Numbered from the stretch's first letter, positions 1-8,295 are shown. The stretch is 22,875 nt of DNA from CAZPRY01 sp964589175 (GCA_964589175.1 CAZPRY010000059.1:1-22875), one strand, 5' to 3'. Numbers and translations: made by a program. The notes: a model not told the origin generated them from the sequence alone.

Positions 1-654
1 AAAGCCCGGCTGCCGCGTCCAGTCCTGGAGGCCGAACCGGGCTGGGTGGAGATGTACTGGAAGTGCTGGGAATTAGCCTTCGATCATTTGCGCCGGCCGG
101 AACCAGGTGCGCCTTTCGTCTCCAACTATGTCGATGAAGCCTTCAACGACAACATCTTTCAGTGGGATACGATCTTCATGGTAATGTTCTGGCGCTATGC
201 GCAGCACATCTTTCCAGCGGTTCAGTCGTTTGATAATTTTTATTGCCGGCAGCACAGCGACGGATTTATCTGCCGCGAAATCCGGGAGACCGGAGACAGG
301 GCCGGCGAAGACTACCATCTCGAAACCAGCCCGCAGGCCGTTAACCCGCCGCTGTTCTCCTGGGCGGAAACGGAGTACTATCGTGTTTCGGGCGACAAGC
401 GCCGTTTTGAAAAAGTTTTACCGGTGCTGGAAAAATACGCGGAATGGCTGGAGGCTAACCGGATGAAAACTTCAGCCCGACACGGGCTTTACTGGCAGAC
501 CGGGCTGGGTTCGGGAATGGACAATACGCCGCAAACCGGATCGGCCCGGGTGGAAATGTCCGCTCAAATGGTGATCCAATATAATGACATGGCCTTTATG
601 GCGGAAGAAACCGGCCTGGCGGGAAAAGCGAAAATCTACCGAACACGAGCGTAA
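1..654 (+). pseudogene. MGH1/GH63-like glycoside hydrolase, 5' partial, ended by in-frame TAA
   Basis: The frame is open at the left edge, so the first ATG at 46 is probably internal and the N-terminus lies outside the window. The product is an (alpha/alpha)6-barrel glycosidase of the trehalase/GH63/mannosylglycerate-hydrolase type. Visible hallmarks are FNDNIFQWDTIFM, the substrate-contact stretch SPQAVNPPLFSWAE, the segment GLGSGMDNTP whose Asp is the usual catalytic acid in this clan, and VEMSAQMVIQYNDM. The frame stops at TAA 652-654 after IYRTRA. The next codons, still in phase, read NMADRMNRLMWDESSGFYRNL, which is the normal continuation of these enzymes (a helix ending in MWD followed by GFY). 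The TAA therefore sits inside a helix, where Glu or Lys would be expected. The clan assignment is firm; the exact substrate is not. Confidence 0.7.
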
Positions 655-981
655 AATATGGCGGATAGAATGAATCGACTGATGTGGGATGAGAGTTCCG
701 GTTTTTACAGGAATTTGGACGATGATGACGTTTATCAAAAGTGCAAAACGATCGGATTTTCGTGGACGCTGCTGGCAGGTATGGGGAATGACGGCGCCCA
801 TGAATTGAAACGAATGCGCGATTTGGGCGGAATCACAATTGCTCAAAACCAGGAGAGTTTTGTCGTTTTCGGAATGCCCAAAGTTGCGATAGAATTAGAT
901 GCGGCTAAATATATTCTGAATCCCAAAGAAATTGTGGCGACCTTAACCGCTCTGACCACCCCAAAAAATAAGCAGGAATGA
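655..981 (+). pseudogene. Chimeric ORF: tail of the glycoside hydrolase fused to the C-terminal end of a CheB methylesterase
   Basis: From 655 to about 770 the translation continues the hydrolase in frame (NMADRMNRLMWDE, GFYRNL, KTIGFSWTLLAG). From about 769-786 onward it no longer fits a hydrolase. It reads LLAGMGNDGAHELKRMRD, then TIAQNQESFVVFGMPKVA and IELDAAKYILNPKEIV, which follows the C-terminal third of CheB protein-glutamate methylesterases (GMG-DGA, TIAQ, S-V-FGMP-A, GAA). The Asp of GMGNDG corresponds to the catalytic Asp of CheB. The Ser and His of the triad and the receiver domain are absent, so no activity is expected. The first ATG is at 658 and the stop TGA at 979-981. The next gene, a receiver/PAS protein, starts four bases later, as expected if both came from one chemotaxis or signalling operon. 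A deletion or a misassembly could have made the join. Confidence 0.7.
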
Positions 982-985
982 CCCT

Positions 986-3796
986 ATGAATGATTCATCA
1001 CTAAAAACAGATAATCACAGCAATATAATTCTGATCGTTGAAGACAGTCCCACACAAGCGGAAAAACTGAAATATTTTCTTGAGACACATGGCTACCAGG
1101 TGGTAGCTGCCAGTAACAGCAAAGAAGCGCTGGCACTGGTCAGATTGAGCAAGCCAGATATTGTCATCAGCGATATCATGATGCCGGAAATGGATGGCTA
1201 CGAGCTTTGCAGGCAGATCAAGACGGATGAGAAACTCAAGGATGTTTCGGTTATCCTCTTGACGGCTCTCTCCGATCCGGCCGATGTTATTAGAGGCCTG
1301 GAGTGTGGCGCCGATAACTTTGTCACCAAGCCCTATGATGAACGAATTCTTCTCTCCCAAATTGAATTCCTCCAGATCAACCGGGGACTACAGGAAACCA
1401 AGAGCGTGCAGATGGGCATAGAAATAAAGTTCAGTGGGCGAAAATACGTTATTACCTCGGACCGTTTGCAGATTCTCAACATATTACTCTCCATATATGT
1501 GAGCGCTGTCGGTAAGAATAGGGCGCTTGAACAAGCGCAGGATGAGTTGAGAAGGCTGAATGAACAACTGGAGCAACGCGTTAAAGCACGTACCGCGGAG
1601 CTGGCGAAAGCCAATGAAGAACTAAAGCTTGACATCACCGAGCGCAAGCGGGCCGAGGAAGCACTCCGCCTCTCTGAGCAAAAATACCGAACTATCTTTG
1701 ATTCTGCTCCGGTCGGCATCTATCAATCGACTCCGGATGGGCAGTTCATCACGGCAAACGATGCTCTGGCCAGGATAATGGGATATGACTCGGTAGAAGA
1801 GCTTCTCGGGAAAAATATGACGGATAATGTGTATTACCGAAAGGAAGAACGAGCAGCATTGATTCGGGAATTTGAGCCGATAGGGTCTGTGGCTGATCTC
1901 GAAGTGCAGTGGAAGAAAAAAGATGGCGCGCCGATCTGGATTCAACTCAATGCCTTTGCGGTCAAAGATAAAGCGGGCCGACTGAAGCACTTCGAGGGAT
2001 ATGTTCGTGACATCACCGAGCGCAAGCGGGGAGAGGAAGTATTGCGTAAAAGCGAAGCCGAGTTATCCAACGCCATGGAGATGGCGCACCTGGGATCATG
2101 GGAATATGATGTGGTCAGCGATTTATTTACATTTACCGATTCTTTTTACGCAATTTTCCGCACTACTGCCGGAGAGGTCGGCGGATATACCATGTCCTCC
2201 GCCGATTACGCCAAGCGTTTTGTCCATCCTGAAGACGCGCCGGTTGTCGGTGAGGAAGTCCGTAAAGCCATTGAATCCGATGACCCCTGTTACAACCGGC
2301 AGGTGGAGCACCGCATGCTTTATGCCGATGGTGAGATCGGCTATATTTCGGTGCGTTTTTTTATCGGCAAAGACAAGAAAGGAAGAACAGTCAGAACTTA
2401 CGGAGTGAACCAGGACATCACCGAGCGCAAACAAGCGGAGAAATCGCTAAAACTGTTTCGAACCCTAATCGATCATTCCAATGATGCATTTGAAGTGGTT
2501 GATCCCGAAACGGGTCGCTTCCTTGATGTCAATGCGAAGTCATGTCTGGAACTGGGCTACAGTCGGGAGGAATATCTGTCTCTCAGGATTTCTGATATCG
2601 ATCCTAATATCGAGCAATCCTTGTTTCCAACGATCATAGGCGAGATGCGGAAAGCAGGCTCAATGTTGTGGAATAGCATTCACAGGAGGAAGAACGGTAC
2701 AACATTCCCCGTGGAAGTCAATTTGAAATATGTGCGTCTGGATCGGGCCTACTTAGTCGCTGTGGCGCGCGACATTACCGAACGCAAGCGGGCCGAAGAG
2801 GAGCTTAAAAAATCGGAATCACAATTTCGTACAGTGTGGGAAGATTCTGCAAGTGGTATGCGTATTACTGATGAAAACGGCATTGTATTTAAGGTGAATG
2901 ATGCTTTCTGTAAAATGTTCGGAAAAACTAAAGAAGAATTAGAAGGACAACCTTTAAGCGTAATTTACTCTTCGGAAGAGAAAGAACGGATTCAACTGAA
3001 GCATCAAGAACGATTTAATTCAAGAACAGTTGCAACTCATTTTGAAAAAGAGTTAAAACTTTGGAATGGAAAAAGAATTTGGGTTCATGTTACTAATTCA
3101 TTTTTTGATTTAGAAGATGAAAAATCATTACTACTCGGTCTTTTCACAGATATCACCGAGCGCAAACATGCCGAAGAGGCACTGAGGGAAAGTGAAGCGA
3201 AATATCGATTGATGGTTGAAAGCTCCCGGGATGCTATCGTCATCAGCCAAAATAATACATTTATTTTCATTAATGATGCTTTTGCCAATATGCTGGGCTA
3301 TCAAAAAGAAGACCTTCTCATGAACAGCTTAAAGAAGGTATATACCGAAGAAGCAATCAAGATACTTAAAGAACGTGGCAGAAAAAGCCGCAACGGAGAA
3401 GCAGTGGCGGACCGATACGAGACGGTTTTTAAGAAGAAAGATGGTACAGAAGTTCCTGTCGAAGCCAGTGTCAGGATAATTGATTATAAAGGACAAAAAG
3501 CCAAATTTGCAGTCATTCGGGACATTACAAAACAGAAAGAAATACTGGCGGCACTGCAAGTATCTGCCGGACAATCCAAAGGTTTGAAGAATGTTATTCC
3601 GATTTGTGCCGGATGCAATAAAATCCGCGATGATGAGAAAGCAGGAAAACCCTGGGTATTGCCGCCGACATATATCTCAGAGCGGTTACCTAATGTCAAT
3701 TTCTCCCACGGAATGTGTCCGGATTGTATGGCGAAATGGTATCCGGATTATGTGGAAAAAAAATATGCAAAGGATTCAGTGACAAAGAACGGCTGA
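986..3796 (+). CDS. Response-regulator receiver / five-PAS signalling protein with C-terminal Cys motif
   Basis: A 936-residue soluble sensor-type protein. Residues 14-128 are a receiver domain with acidic E19-D20, phosphoacceptor Asp63 (DIVISDIMMPEMDG), Thr93 and Lys115 (VTKP). Residues about 175-230 form a coiled coil. Five PAS modules follow at roughly 228-345, 354-480, 486-599, 606-725 and 734-849, separated by DITERK-type linkers beginning at D216, D342, D477, D596, D722 and (as DITKQK) D846. No HisKA, HATPase, GGDEF or HTH segment is visible. The tail carries C874-x2-C877 and C911-x2-C914 in an ICAGCNKIRDD...HGMCPDC arrangement, seen at the ends of many PAS proteins and possibly metal-binding. 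It probably passes signals by protein contact. The preceding CheB fragment, four bases away, suggests a chemotaxis-like origin. An AGGA lies about 10 bases before the ATG. Confidence 0.88.
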   Translation: MNDSSLKTDNHSNIILIVEDSPTQAEKLKYFLETHGYQVVAASNSKEALALVRLSKPDIVISDIMMPEMDGYELCRQIKTDEKLKDVSVILLTALSDPADVIRGLECGADNFVTKPYDERILLSQIEFLQINRGLQETKSVQMGIEIKFSGRKYVITSDRLQILNILLSIYVSAVGKNRALEQAQDELRRLNEQLEQRVKARTAELAKANEELKLDITERKRAEEALRLSEQKYRTIFDSAPVGIYQSTPDGQFITANDALARIMGYDSVEELLGKNMTDNVYYRKEERAALIREFEPIGSVADLEVQWKKKDGAPIWIQLNAFAVKDKAGRLKHFEGYVRDITERKRGEEVLRKSEAELSNAMEMAHLGSWEYDVVSDLFTFTDSFYAIFRTTAGEVGGYTMSSADYAKRFVHPEDAPVVGEEVRKAIESDDPCYNRQVEHRMLYADGEIGYISVRFFIGKDKKGRTVRTYGVNQDITERKQAEKSLKLFRTLIDHSNDAFEVVDPETGRFLDVNAKSCLELGYSREEYLSLRISDIDPNIEQSLFPTIIGEMRKAGSMLWNSIHRRKNGTTFPVEVNLKYVRLDRAYLVAVARDITERKRAEEELKKSESQFRTVWEDSASGMRITDENGIVFKVNDAFCKMFGKTKEELEGQPLSVIYSSEEKERIQLKHQERFNSRTVATHFEKELKLWNGKRIWVHVTNSFFDLEDEKSLLLGLFTDITERKHAEEALRESEAKYRLMVESSRDAIVISQNNTFIFINDAFANMLGYQKEDLLMNSLKKVYTEEAIKILKERGRKSRNGEAVADRYETVFKKKDGTEVPVEASVRIIDYKGQKAKFAVIRDITKQKEILAALQVSAGQSKGLKNVIPICAGCNKIRDDEKAGKPWVLPPTYISERLPNVNFSHGMCPDCMAKWYPDYVEKKYAKDSVTKNG
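1631..3176 (+). repeat. Near-identical linker repeats between PAS modules
   Basis: The sequence gacatcaccgagcgcaagcg, or a close variant, recurs at 1631, 2009, 2414, 2771 and 3149, each time encoding DITERK followed by R/Q/H and A/G at the end of the coiled coil or of a PAS module. Nucleotide identity in the linkers is much higher than between the PAS bodies, so they could serve as sites for module gain or loss by homologous recombination. Confidence 0.75.
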
Positions 3797-4538
3797 TGAA
3801 GAAAGACACGAGAAAGAAATAGCTAGCCCGAGAGCCAGGCGTGAGATTATCTGAAGTATTATCAGTATCTGATCCATAAGACGGGCAGGTAGCGGGACCG
3901 TTGTTGAGCTGATTTTTGTTTACTCCGAAATAGGAAGTGGCCTGGTTTTTTTAAGGTCTATTTACCGGCTGTGATGGAAGATGTACCGGTCTCTATTGAT
4001 AATGTCCTAATTTTTTTCCATTTACTGGGAAATGGTGAGCGCATTTTGCCCATCATGGCGAAAATTTTAACTTATTCTCAGCGATTTCAAATGACCATCC
4101 CGGATTGTCATCTCGAATCACTGCCATCGGCGGGGATGAGAGATCGGGTCAGAAAATATCGCTCCGGTCCTACCCGATTCCTCCCCAGCCGGGCTGGGAT
4201 CGGAATGACTTTAAGGGTAAATACTCATCCCGAGCCAGCGACAATTATTCCATAGCCTTAAAAGCGGTTTGAAATTTCGGTAATTGATATTTTGAATTTA
4301 TTAGCTATTTGCATATTAGGATTTGGGATTTAAGAATCGCGTTCGGTTGTTGTACGGGTCTTCCAGAATAGAATTGATCCAAGGATCTGCGGACCGGATG
4401 GATCGGAAAATTCATCAAATCGTATTGAAAAAGAAGCGCAGGTTAATTAGTTTTGCATTGGTTGTGATTGTGCGACTGATGCTCTACGGCGAATCAGGGT
4501 GGAATATATCTGCCTTAAAACATAGAAAGTGATTAACG
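3797..4538 (+). other. Intergenic stretch without a convincing gene (about 740 bp)
   Basis: I see no supportable coding sequence here. Two small open frames (3971-4255 and 4323-4532) have no recognisable domain; the first reads through an inverted-repeat element and the second is a basic, low-information peptide. The stretch separates the signalling protein from the secreted GH9 enzyme and must hold the GH9 promoter, but I could not pick one with confidence. Its only structured part is the element at 4107-4209. Confidence 0.6.
4107..4209. repeat. REP-like palindromic intergenic element
   Basis: The ends are inverted (GTCAT 4107-4111, ATGAC 4205-4209). Inside are nested inverted repeats: TCATC 4108-4112 with GATGA 4135-4139; ATCGGGT 4143-4149 with ACCCGAT 4172-4178; ATTCC 4177-4181 with GGAAT 4202-4206; and CCCAGCC 4184-4190 with GGCTGGG 4192-4198 around one central G. 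A further ATGAC at 4091-4095 faces the left end, as in a clustered copy. The layout resembles dispersed REP or MITE-like elements beginning GTCATCTCGA that are common between genes in FCB-group bacteria. No second copy was noticed in this window, so repetitiveness is inferred. Confidence 0.5.
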
Positions 4539-7484
4539 ATGCTGCACCGCCTTGGCCGGACTTATGGAATTTTGGCGATTATTATGTTCTGGATTTACAG
4601 TAACTGGACTTTTGCAGAACCGTTGGAGAACAAGATGCGGATGCCTGTGAAGGCCGGATTTACCCGTTCATTGCGGCATCGCGAGATCAATAAAGAAATC
4701 CTGGATTCGCTGCTGGTCGATGATATGGAACATCCGGATGACTGGAGGGCGGGCGGCCTGGCGCAGATCAGTCTCACAAAAGAACGCTGTAAAGACGGCG
4801 TCTCATCCCTGCGCTTTGAAACCGTTTTGCGGGATGAAGAGCGAATCCGGCAGCATCCCGGCCGAAGTATGATGGGATCGTCCGAAGCCATCCTGCGTTT
4901 TGCCCGGCCCCGGGACTGGAGCGCCTACAACCGAATTGCACTCCGGGTTTATGTCCATCCTACGGATGTTCGAGTACATACCTTCTATTTGCGTTTCACC
5001 TGTATCGATGCGCCGGCGTCGATTACCGATCCGAAGTATGCTACCGTCATTCAGGGACTGATTCCGGGACAGTGGAATTATGTGTTGTGGGAAATTCCCA
5101 ACCTGCGTCGCGACCGGGTTACGGATTTCCGGATTGTGAAACTCCTCACCGGCTGCGATTCCGGCGGAAACTGCGGAATCGTCTATGATTTCGATCGCCT
5201 GCAATTACAGCGCGTCGAGCCGGAGAAATATGCGGGCTGGGAGGTAGCGCCGGGCAGAATTGCCTATAATCACCTTGGTTACAGCCCGGAGCAGCCGAAG
5301 CGAGCTTTTTGCAGCGATTTGTCCGTCACCCAATTTCAGATTAGAAACGCCGAAAGCGGAGAGGTCATTCTGACCGCACCGGTACGCGAGGAAGTCAACG
5401 CTCGCGGAGAATTTCAGGTTCTGGATTTCTCGGAAATAGATCAACCGGGAAGGTACATCATCGAGACGGAGGATCGAAGCAGCGAGCCTTTCGTGATTGC
5501 CGATACCAGTCTATTCGATCCGATACGGAAGGCGCTGAATTTTTATTATGTGCTGCGCTGCGGATGCGAAGTCCCCGGCGTGCATACAGTCTGTCATGCC
5601 GACTGGCAGGGAATCTATGACGGTGAGAAGAGAGTGATCAATGGCGGCTGGCATGACGCGGCTGATTTCTCGCAGGGTTCCTTCCGGACGGGGATGTCGG
5701 TTTATGCGATGCTGGAATTATTACAACGGATGGAGCAACACAGTCTGGAGCCTGAATTACGTGAACGTATCCTGGAAGAAGCCCTCTGGGGCCTGGACTG
5801 GCTGCTGAAAACACGGTTCGGGGATGGCAATCGTGTTACCTGGAATCCGATGAGCCTGTATACCGACGGCATCCTGGGAACGGACGACGACATCGTTACG
5901 CCGGCTTACGCGATTCCCTGGGAGAATTTCATTGCCGCCGCGACCGAAGCACTGGCTTGCAGGGTCTTAAAGGAAACTCGCCCGGGGCTGGCAGAGCAAT
6001 GCCTGCAGGCGGCTGAAGAGGACTGGCGCTCGGCGCAGCGACAGCAAAATGAGTGGCTGGACAACGGCCAGGTTGTGATTACCGGCGACGAAATCCTGGA
6101 CAATCGCGGCACTTTTTCCCATCGCTGGTTTTCCGGCGGAACGTATCTGACACTTTCGTGGGGCGTCATTTCGGCGATTCAGCTCTACGGGATTACAGGA
6201 GACCGAGATTATGCGGACCGGGCAGTTGCGTACGGAAATCTGCTCGTTCAGTGCCAGCAGCAGGAATTCCCCGATGGAATTCCGCTGACCGGTTTCTTCT
6301 ATACAGATCCGCAGAAACTCGCCATCGTCCATCATCGCCATGCAGCCTTCGAAGAATCGCCCTTGCTGGCCTTATCGGTCTTATGCTCGGCCTTTCCCGA
6401 TCATGGCGACTGGATGCGATGGTACAGCGCAATTACGCTTCATTCGGAGTACTTTCAAAAGCGGGGTGCGCAGTATTCGACTCCGTACGATATGCTGCCG
6501 GCTGCTGTCTTCCGGAAATCGGATTTCGAAAAGGTGGCAGACCCTGATCTGCGCGAAGCCATGCTGCGCCAGTTTATGGAAGGGACGCGGTTAAGCGATG
6601 AATACCGTCTGCGTCTGTTCCCCATCTGGACGACGAGAACTCACCACGGAAACACGGCCGTGCAGCTTTCGCACACGCTGGCGCTGACCATTGCCTCGCT
6701 GGCATGCAACGACCTCGAATCCGCCCAGCTTGCTGAAAAACAAATGCAATGGATATTCGGCGGGAATCCGTTTGTGCAGAGTCTAATGTACGGCGTCGGG
6801 CATGACTACATGACGTTGTACGGCTATAATCCGGGGGATGTCGTGGGCGCGCTTCCGGTGGGGATTGATTGCGTTCAAAATGACGAACCGTACTGGTCCG
6901 GTTCCAACTACGCGACTTATAAAGAAATCTGGGTGGTGCCGGTCAGTCGCTTCCTCTGGAATGCCGCCTATCTCGCCATGCCGGCTCGCATAACGGGGAA
7001 ATTGGAGAAAGCACCCATATCTTCGATCGACTTTGTTAACTCTCACACCGGTAAGCGAAAAACGGTCACCATCGATGCCTCCGGCAATTTTGAAGCCCAA
7101 TTTCCAGCCGGTGAGTATGAATTGCGAACTGATTATCTATCGAGAAAAATGACGCTTCTACCGGGTGGTGACTACTCAGTTGTCCTGAATCCCGAGAACG
7201 AGATCGGTTTTATTGCGCAGGTTGTGTACAGTGACATCGAAAAGCAGCAGTTAAGGATTCGCGTGATTGTCGAGGGAACCGGAAATCATGAGCTCAGCAT
7301 CCGCCTTTTCAATGGGAGTACGCCAGAGTCGCAAAAGTTGCTGACATTCCAAACTATCAGACAGGATGAGTTTGACTGGGTAGTCGAAGTCAGGAATCCG
7401 GCCATGCCGTGGGTGGCCGTGATTGTGCCTGACAGTGATATTTGCCGGAAGGTTACTATTACGGGTACGCTGGAAAACCGGTGA
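4539..7484 (+). CDS. Secreted multidomain glycoside hydrolase family 9 (cellulase-like) enzyme
   Basis: A 981-residue beta-glycanase candidate. A basic N-terminus plus hydrophobic run ending SNWTFA forms a signal peptide (cleavage near residue 26). Residues about 59-225 look like a beta-sandwich carbohydrate-binding module (DDMEHPDDW...VYDFDRLQLQ). Residues 238-322 are the Ig-like domain that precedes many GH9 catalytic domains (RIAYNHLGYSPEQPKRA...GRYIIE). The (alpha/alpha)6 catalytic domain spans about 325-815. GGWHDAADFS carries the paired aspartates D373 and D376, and ATYKEIWV gives the probable catalytic acid E796, preceded by GGNPFVQSLMYGVGHDY. Residues about 827-885 form a carboxypeptidase-regulatory-like module with PAGEYELR and LLPGG, and a last beta-rich segment runs to the end. 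Family and secretion are well supported. The substrate (cellulose, mixed-linkage glucan or an oligosaccharide) is not determined. The ribosome-binding site is weak. Confidence 0.85.
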   Translation: MLHRLGRTYGILAIIMFWIYSNWTFAEPLENKMRMPVKAGFTRSLRHREINKEILDSLLVDDMEHPDDWRAGGLAQISLTKERCKDGVSSLRFETVLRDEERIRQHPGRSMMGSSEAILRFARPRDWSAYNRIALRVYVHPTDVRVHTFYLRFTCIDAPASITDPKYATVIQGLIPGQWNYVLWEIPNLRRDRVTDFRIVKLLTGCDSGGNCGIVYDFDRLQLQRVEPEKYAGWEVAPGRIAYNHLGYSPEQPKRAFCSDLSVTQFQIRNAESGEVILTAPVREEVNARGEFQVLDFSEIDQPGRYIIETEDRSSEPFVIADTSLFDPIRKALNFYYVLRCGCEVPGVHTVCHADWQGIYDGEKRVINGGWHDAADFSQGSFRTGMSVYAMLELLQRMEQHSLEPELRERILEEALWGLDWLLKTRFGDGNRVTWNPMSLYTDGILGTDDDIVTPAYAIPWENFIAAATEALACRVLKETRPGLAEQCLQAAEEDWRSAQRQQNEWLDNGQVVITGDEILDNRGTFSHRWFSGGTYLTLSWGVISAIQLYGITGDRDYADRAVAYGNLLVQCQQQEFPDGIPLTGFFYTDPQKLAIVHHRHAAFEESPLLALSVLCSAFPDHGDWMRWYSAITLHSEYFQKRGAQYSTPYDMLPAAVFRKSDFEKVADPDLREAMLRQFMEGTRLSDEYRLRLFPIWTTRTHHGNTAVQLSHTLALTIASLACNDLESAQLAEKQMQWIFGGNPFVQSLMYGVGHDYMTLYGYNPGDVVGALPVGIDCVQNDEPYWSGSNYATYKEIWVVPVSRFLWNAAYLAMPARITGKLEKAPISSIDFVNSHTGKRKTVTIDASGNFEAQFPAGEYELRTDYLSRKMTLLPGGDYSVVLNPENEIGFIAQVVYSDIEKQQLRIRVIVEGTGNHELSIRLFNGSTPESQKLLTFQTIRQDEFDWVVEVRNPAMPWVAVIVPDSDICRKVTITGTLENR

Positions 7485-7544
7485 GCAATCCGCTGCTATT
7501 TTGCTCTGAGGCAGACGTCGGTAATTATTGCGCCGGTGCGCCGC

Positions 7545-8186
7545 CTACCGATTCGTATCTCCAAAGTATTTTTTCTGCAAATCGAGGAAGCGGTTGCGGT
7601 CGATGATGCGGTAGTGCGGTTCGTAAGTTTCAGTATAGAGCAAACTGTGATGGACGACGTAGTCTCCTTGCGCCAGTAAATCCGCGATAGAACTCTTATC
7701 CTCTTGGAAATTCGGCAAATCCGGGACGACGTGCTCGATCACAACAAGAATTTTCGACCATTCCGCTTTCCAGGTTTCGATGTCGCTTTGCGGCCCGGAA
7801 TCGGCGCTTTCGATGAGTGCCTTCAGGAGTGTATCGAGTGGCAGGATGCTGTCCCGCACGGTGGCGAGGTTCAGACGATAATACTGCTGCTTGTAGCCCA
7901 GCGCCTGCCAGGTATAATCCTCAAAACGCGTTGCCGATGCTAGTTCCAGTACCAGATAATTTTTGGCTGCGTCAGGGTCGGAGATGATATGAGCCGGCCC
8001 GAAAGCATCCTGGAAGAAGAACTTGTAGAGATCCGTCAGGGTAGAGGCGGGGTGTAGGGTCAATTCGGAATGCACGGCCGCTTCGATACGGGAATCCTCG
8101 TTAAAACCGCAATTCGCATGAAATAGCAGTAGCAGTAACAGCGTTACAATCGCTGAGATGAATAGATGTCTTTGAATTCTTGCCAA
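7545..8186 (-). CDS. Exported protein of unknown function
   Basis: A 213-residue product that I do not recognise. The N-terminus MARIQRHLFISAIVTLLLLLLFHANC is a basic start followed by a long leucine-rich hydrophobic stretch, so it is exported or membrane-anchored. The Cys26 context (HANC) is a poor lipobox, so lipidation is uncertain. The mature part is alpha-helical in character, with the conserved-looking stretch LTDLYKFFFQDAFGPAHIISD near residues 50-70 and a tail YRIIDRNRFLDLQKKYF. The aromatic-rich FFFQD-FGP-H segment could be a functional site, but I cannot name one. It is convergent with the GH9 gene (60 bases between stops) and lies on the same strand as the DUF2807 gene, from which a probable terminator separates it. 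Confidence 0.7.
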   Translation of the reverse strand: MARIQRHLFISAIVTLLLLLLFHANCGFNEDSRIEAAVHSELTLHPASTLTDLYKFFFQDAFGPAHIISDPDAAKNYLVLELASATRFEDYTWQALGYKQQYYRLNLATVRDSILPLDTLLKALIESADSGPQSDIETWKAEWSKILVVIEHVVPDLPNFQEDKSSIADLLAQGDYVVHHSLLYTETYEPHYRIIDRNRFLDLQKKYFGDTNR

Positions 8187-8261
8187 ATATGCTCCGTTTC
8201 ATTCTTGTCAATGGCAATAAGATACCGAATATGGATGAGATTCGCCAGCGCGAGCATATGT

Positions 8262-8295
8262 GAAAATAGAAGAGGGCTATGAATCATAGCACTCT
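8262..8295 (-). terminator. Probable intrinsic terminator downstream of the DUF2807 gene
   Basis: GCTATG (8276-8281), loop AAT, CATAGC (8285-8290) form a perfect six-pair stem, extended after one mismatch by AGAG (8271-8274) with CTCT (8292-8295). Read on the minus strand, the stem is followed by a T-rich TCTATTTTCA, and it lies about 37 bases past the DUF2807 stop. The T-tract is interrupted, so strength is uncertain. Confidence 0.45.

Noticed and set aside
3971..4255. 94-residue open frame in the gap before the GH9 gene
   Set aside because: It reads through the nested inverted-repeat element, has no clear ribosome-binding site and shows no domain; the repeat explains the open frame.
4323..4532. 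69-residue basic open frame just before the GH9 gene
   Set aside because: No recognisable motif, no convincing Shine-Dalgarno, and composition unlike the neighbouring genes.
6053..6547. 164-residue open frame within the GH9 gene in another frame
   Set aside because: It overlaps the catalytic domain of a well-supported gene and shows no domain of its own.
7518..7551. Bidirectional terminator between the convergent GH9 gene and the minus-strand gene
   Set aside because: TCGGTA/TACCGA can pair around an inner GCGC stem, but no T-tract follows directly and it overlaps the end of the minus-strand gene.
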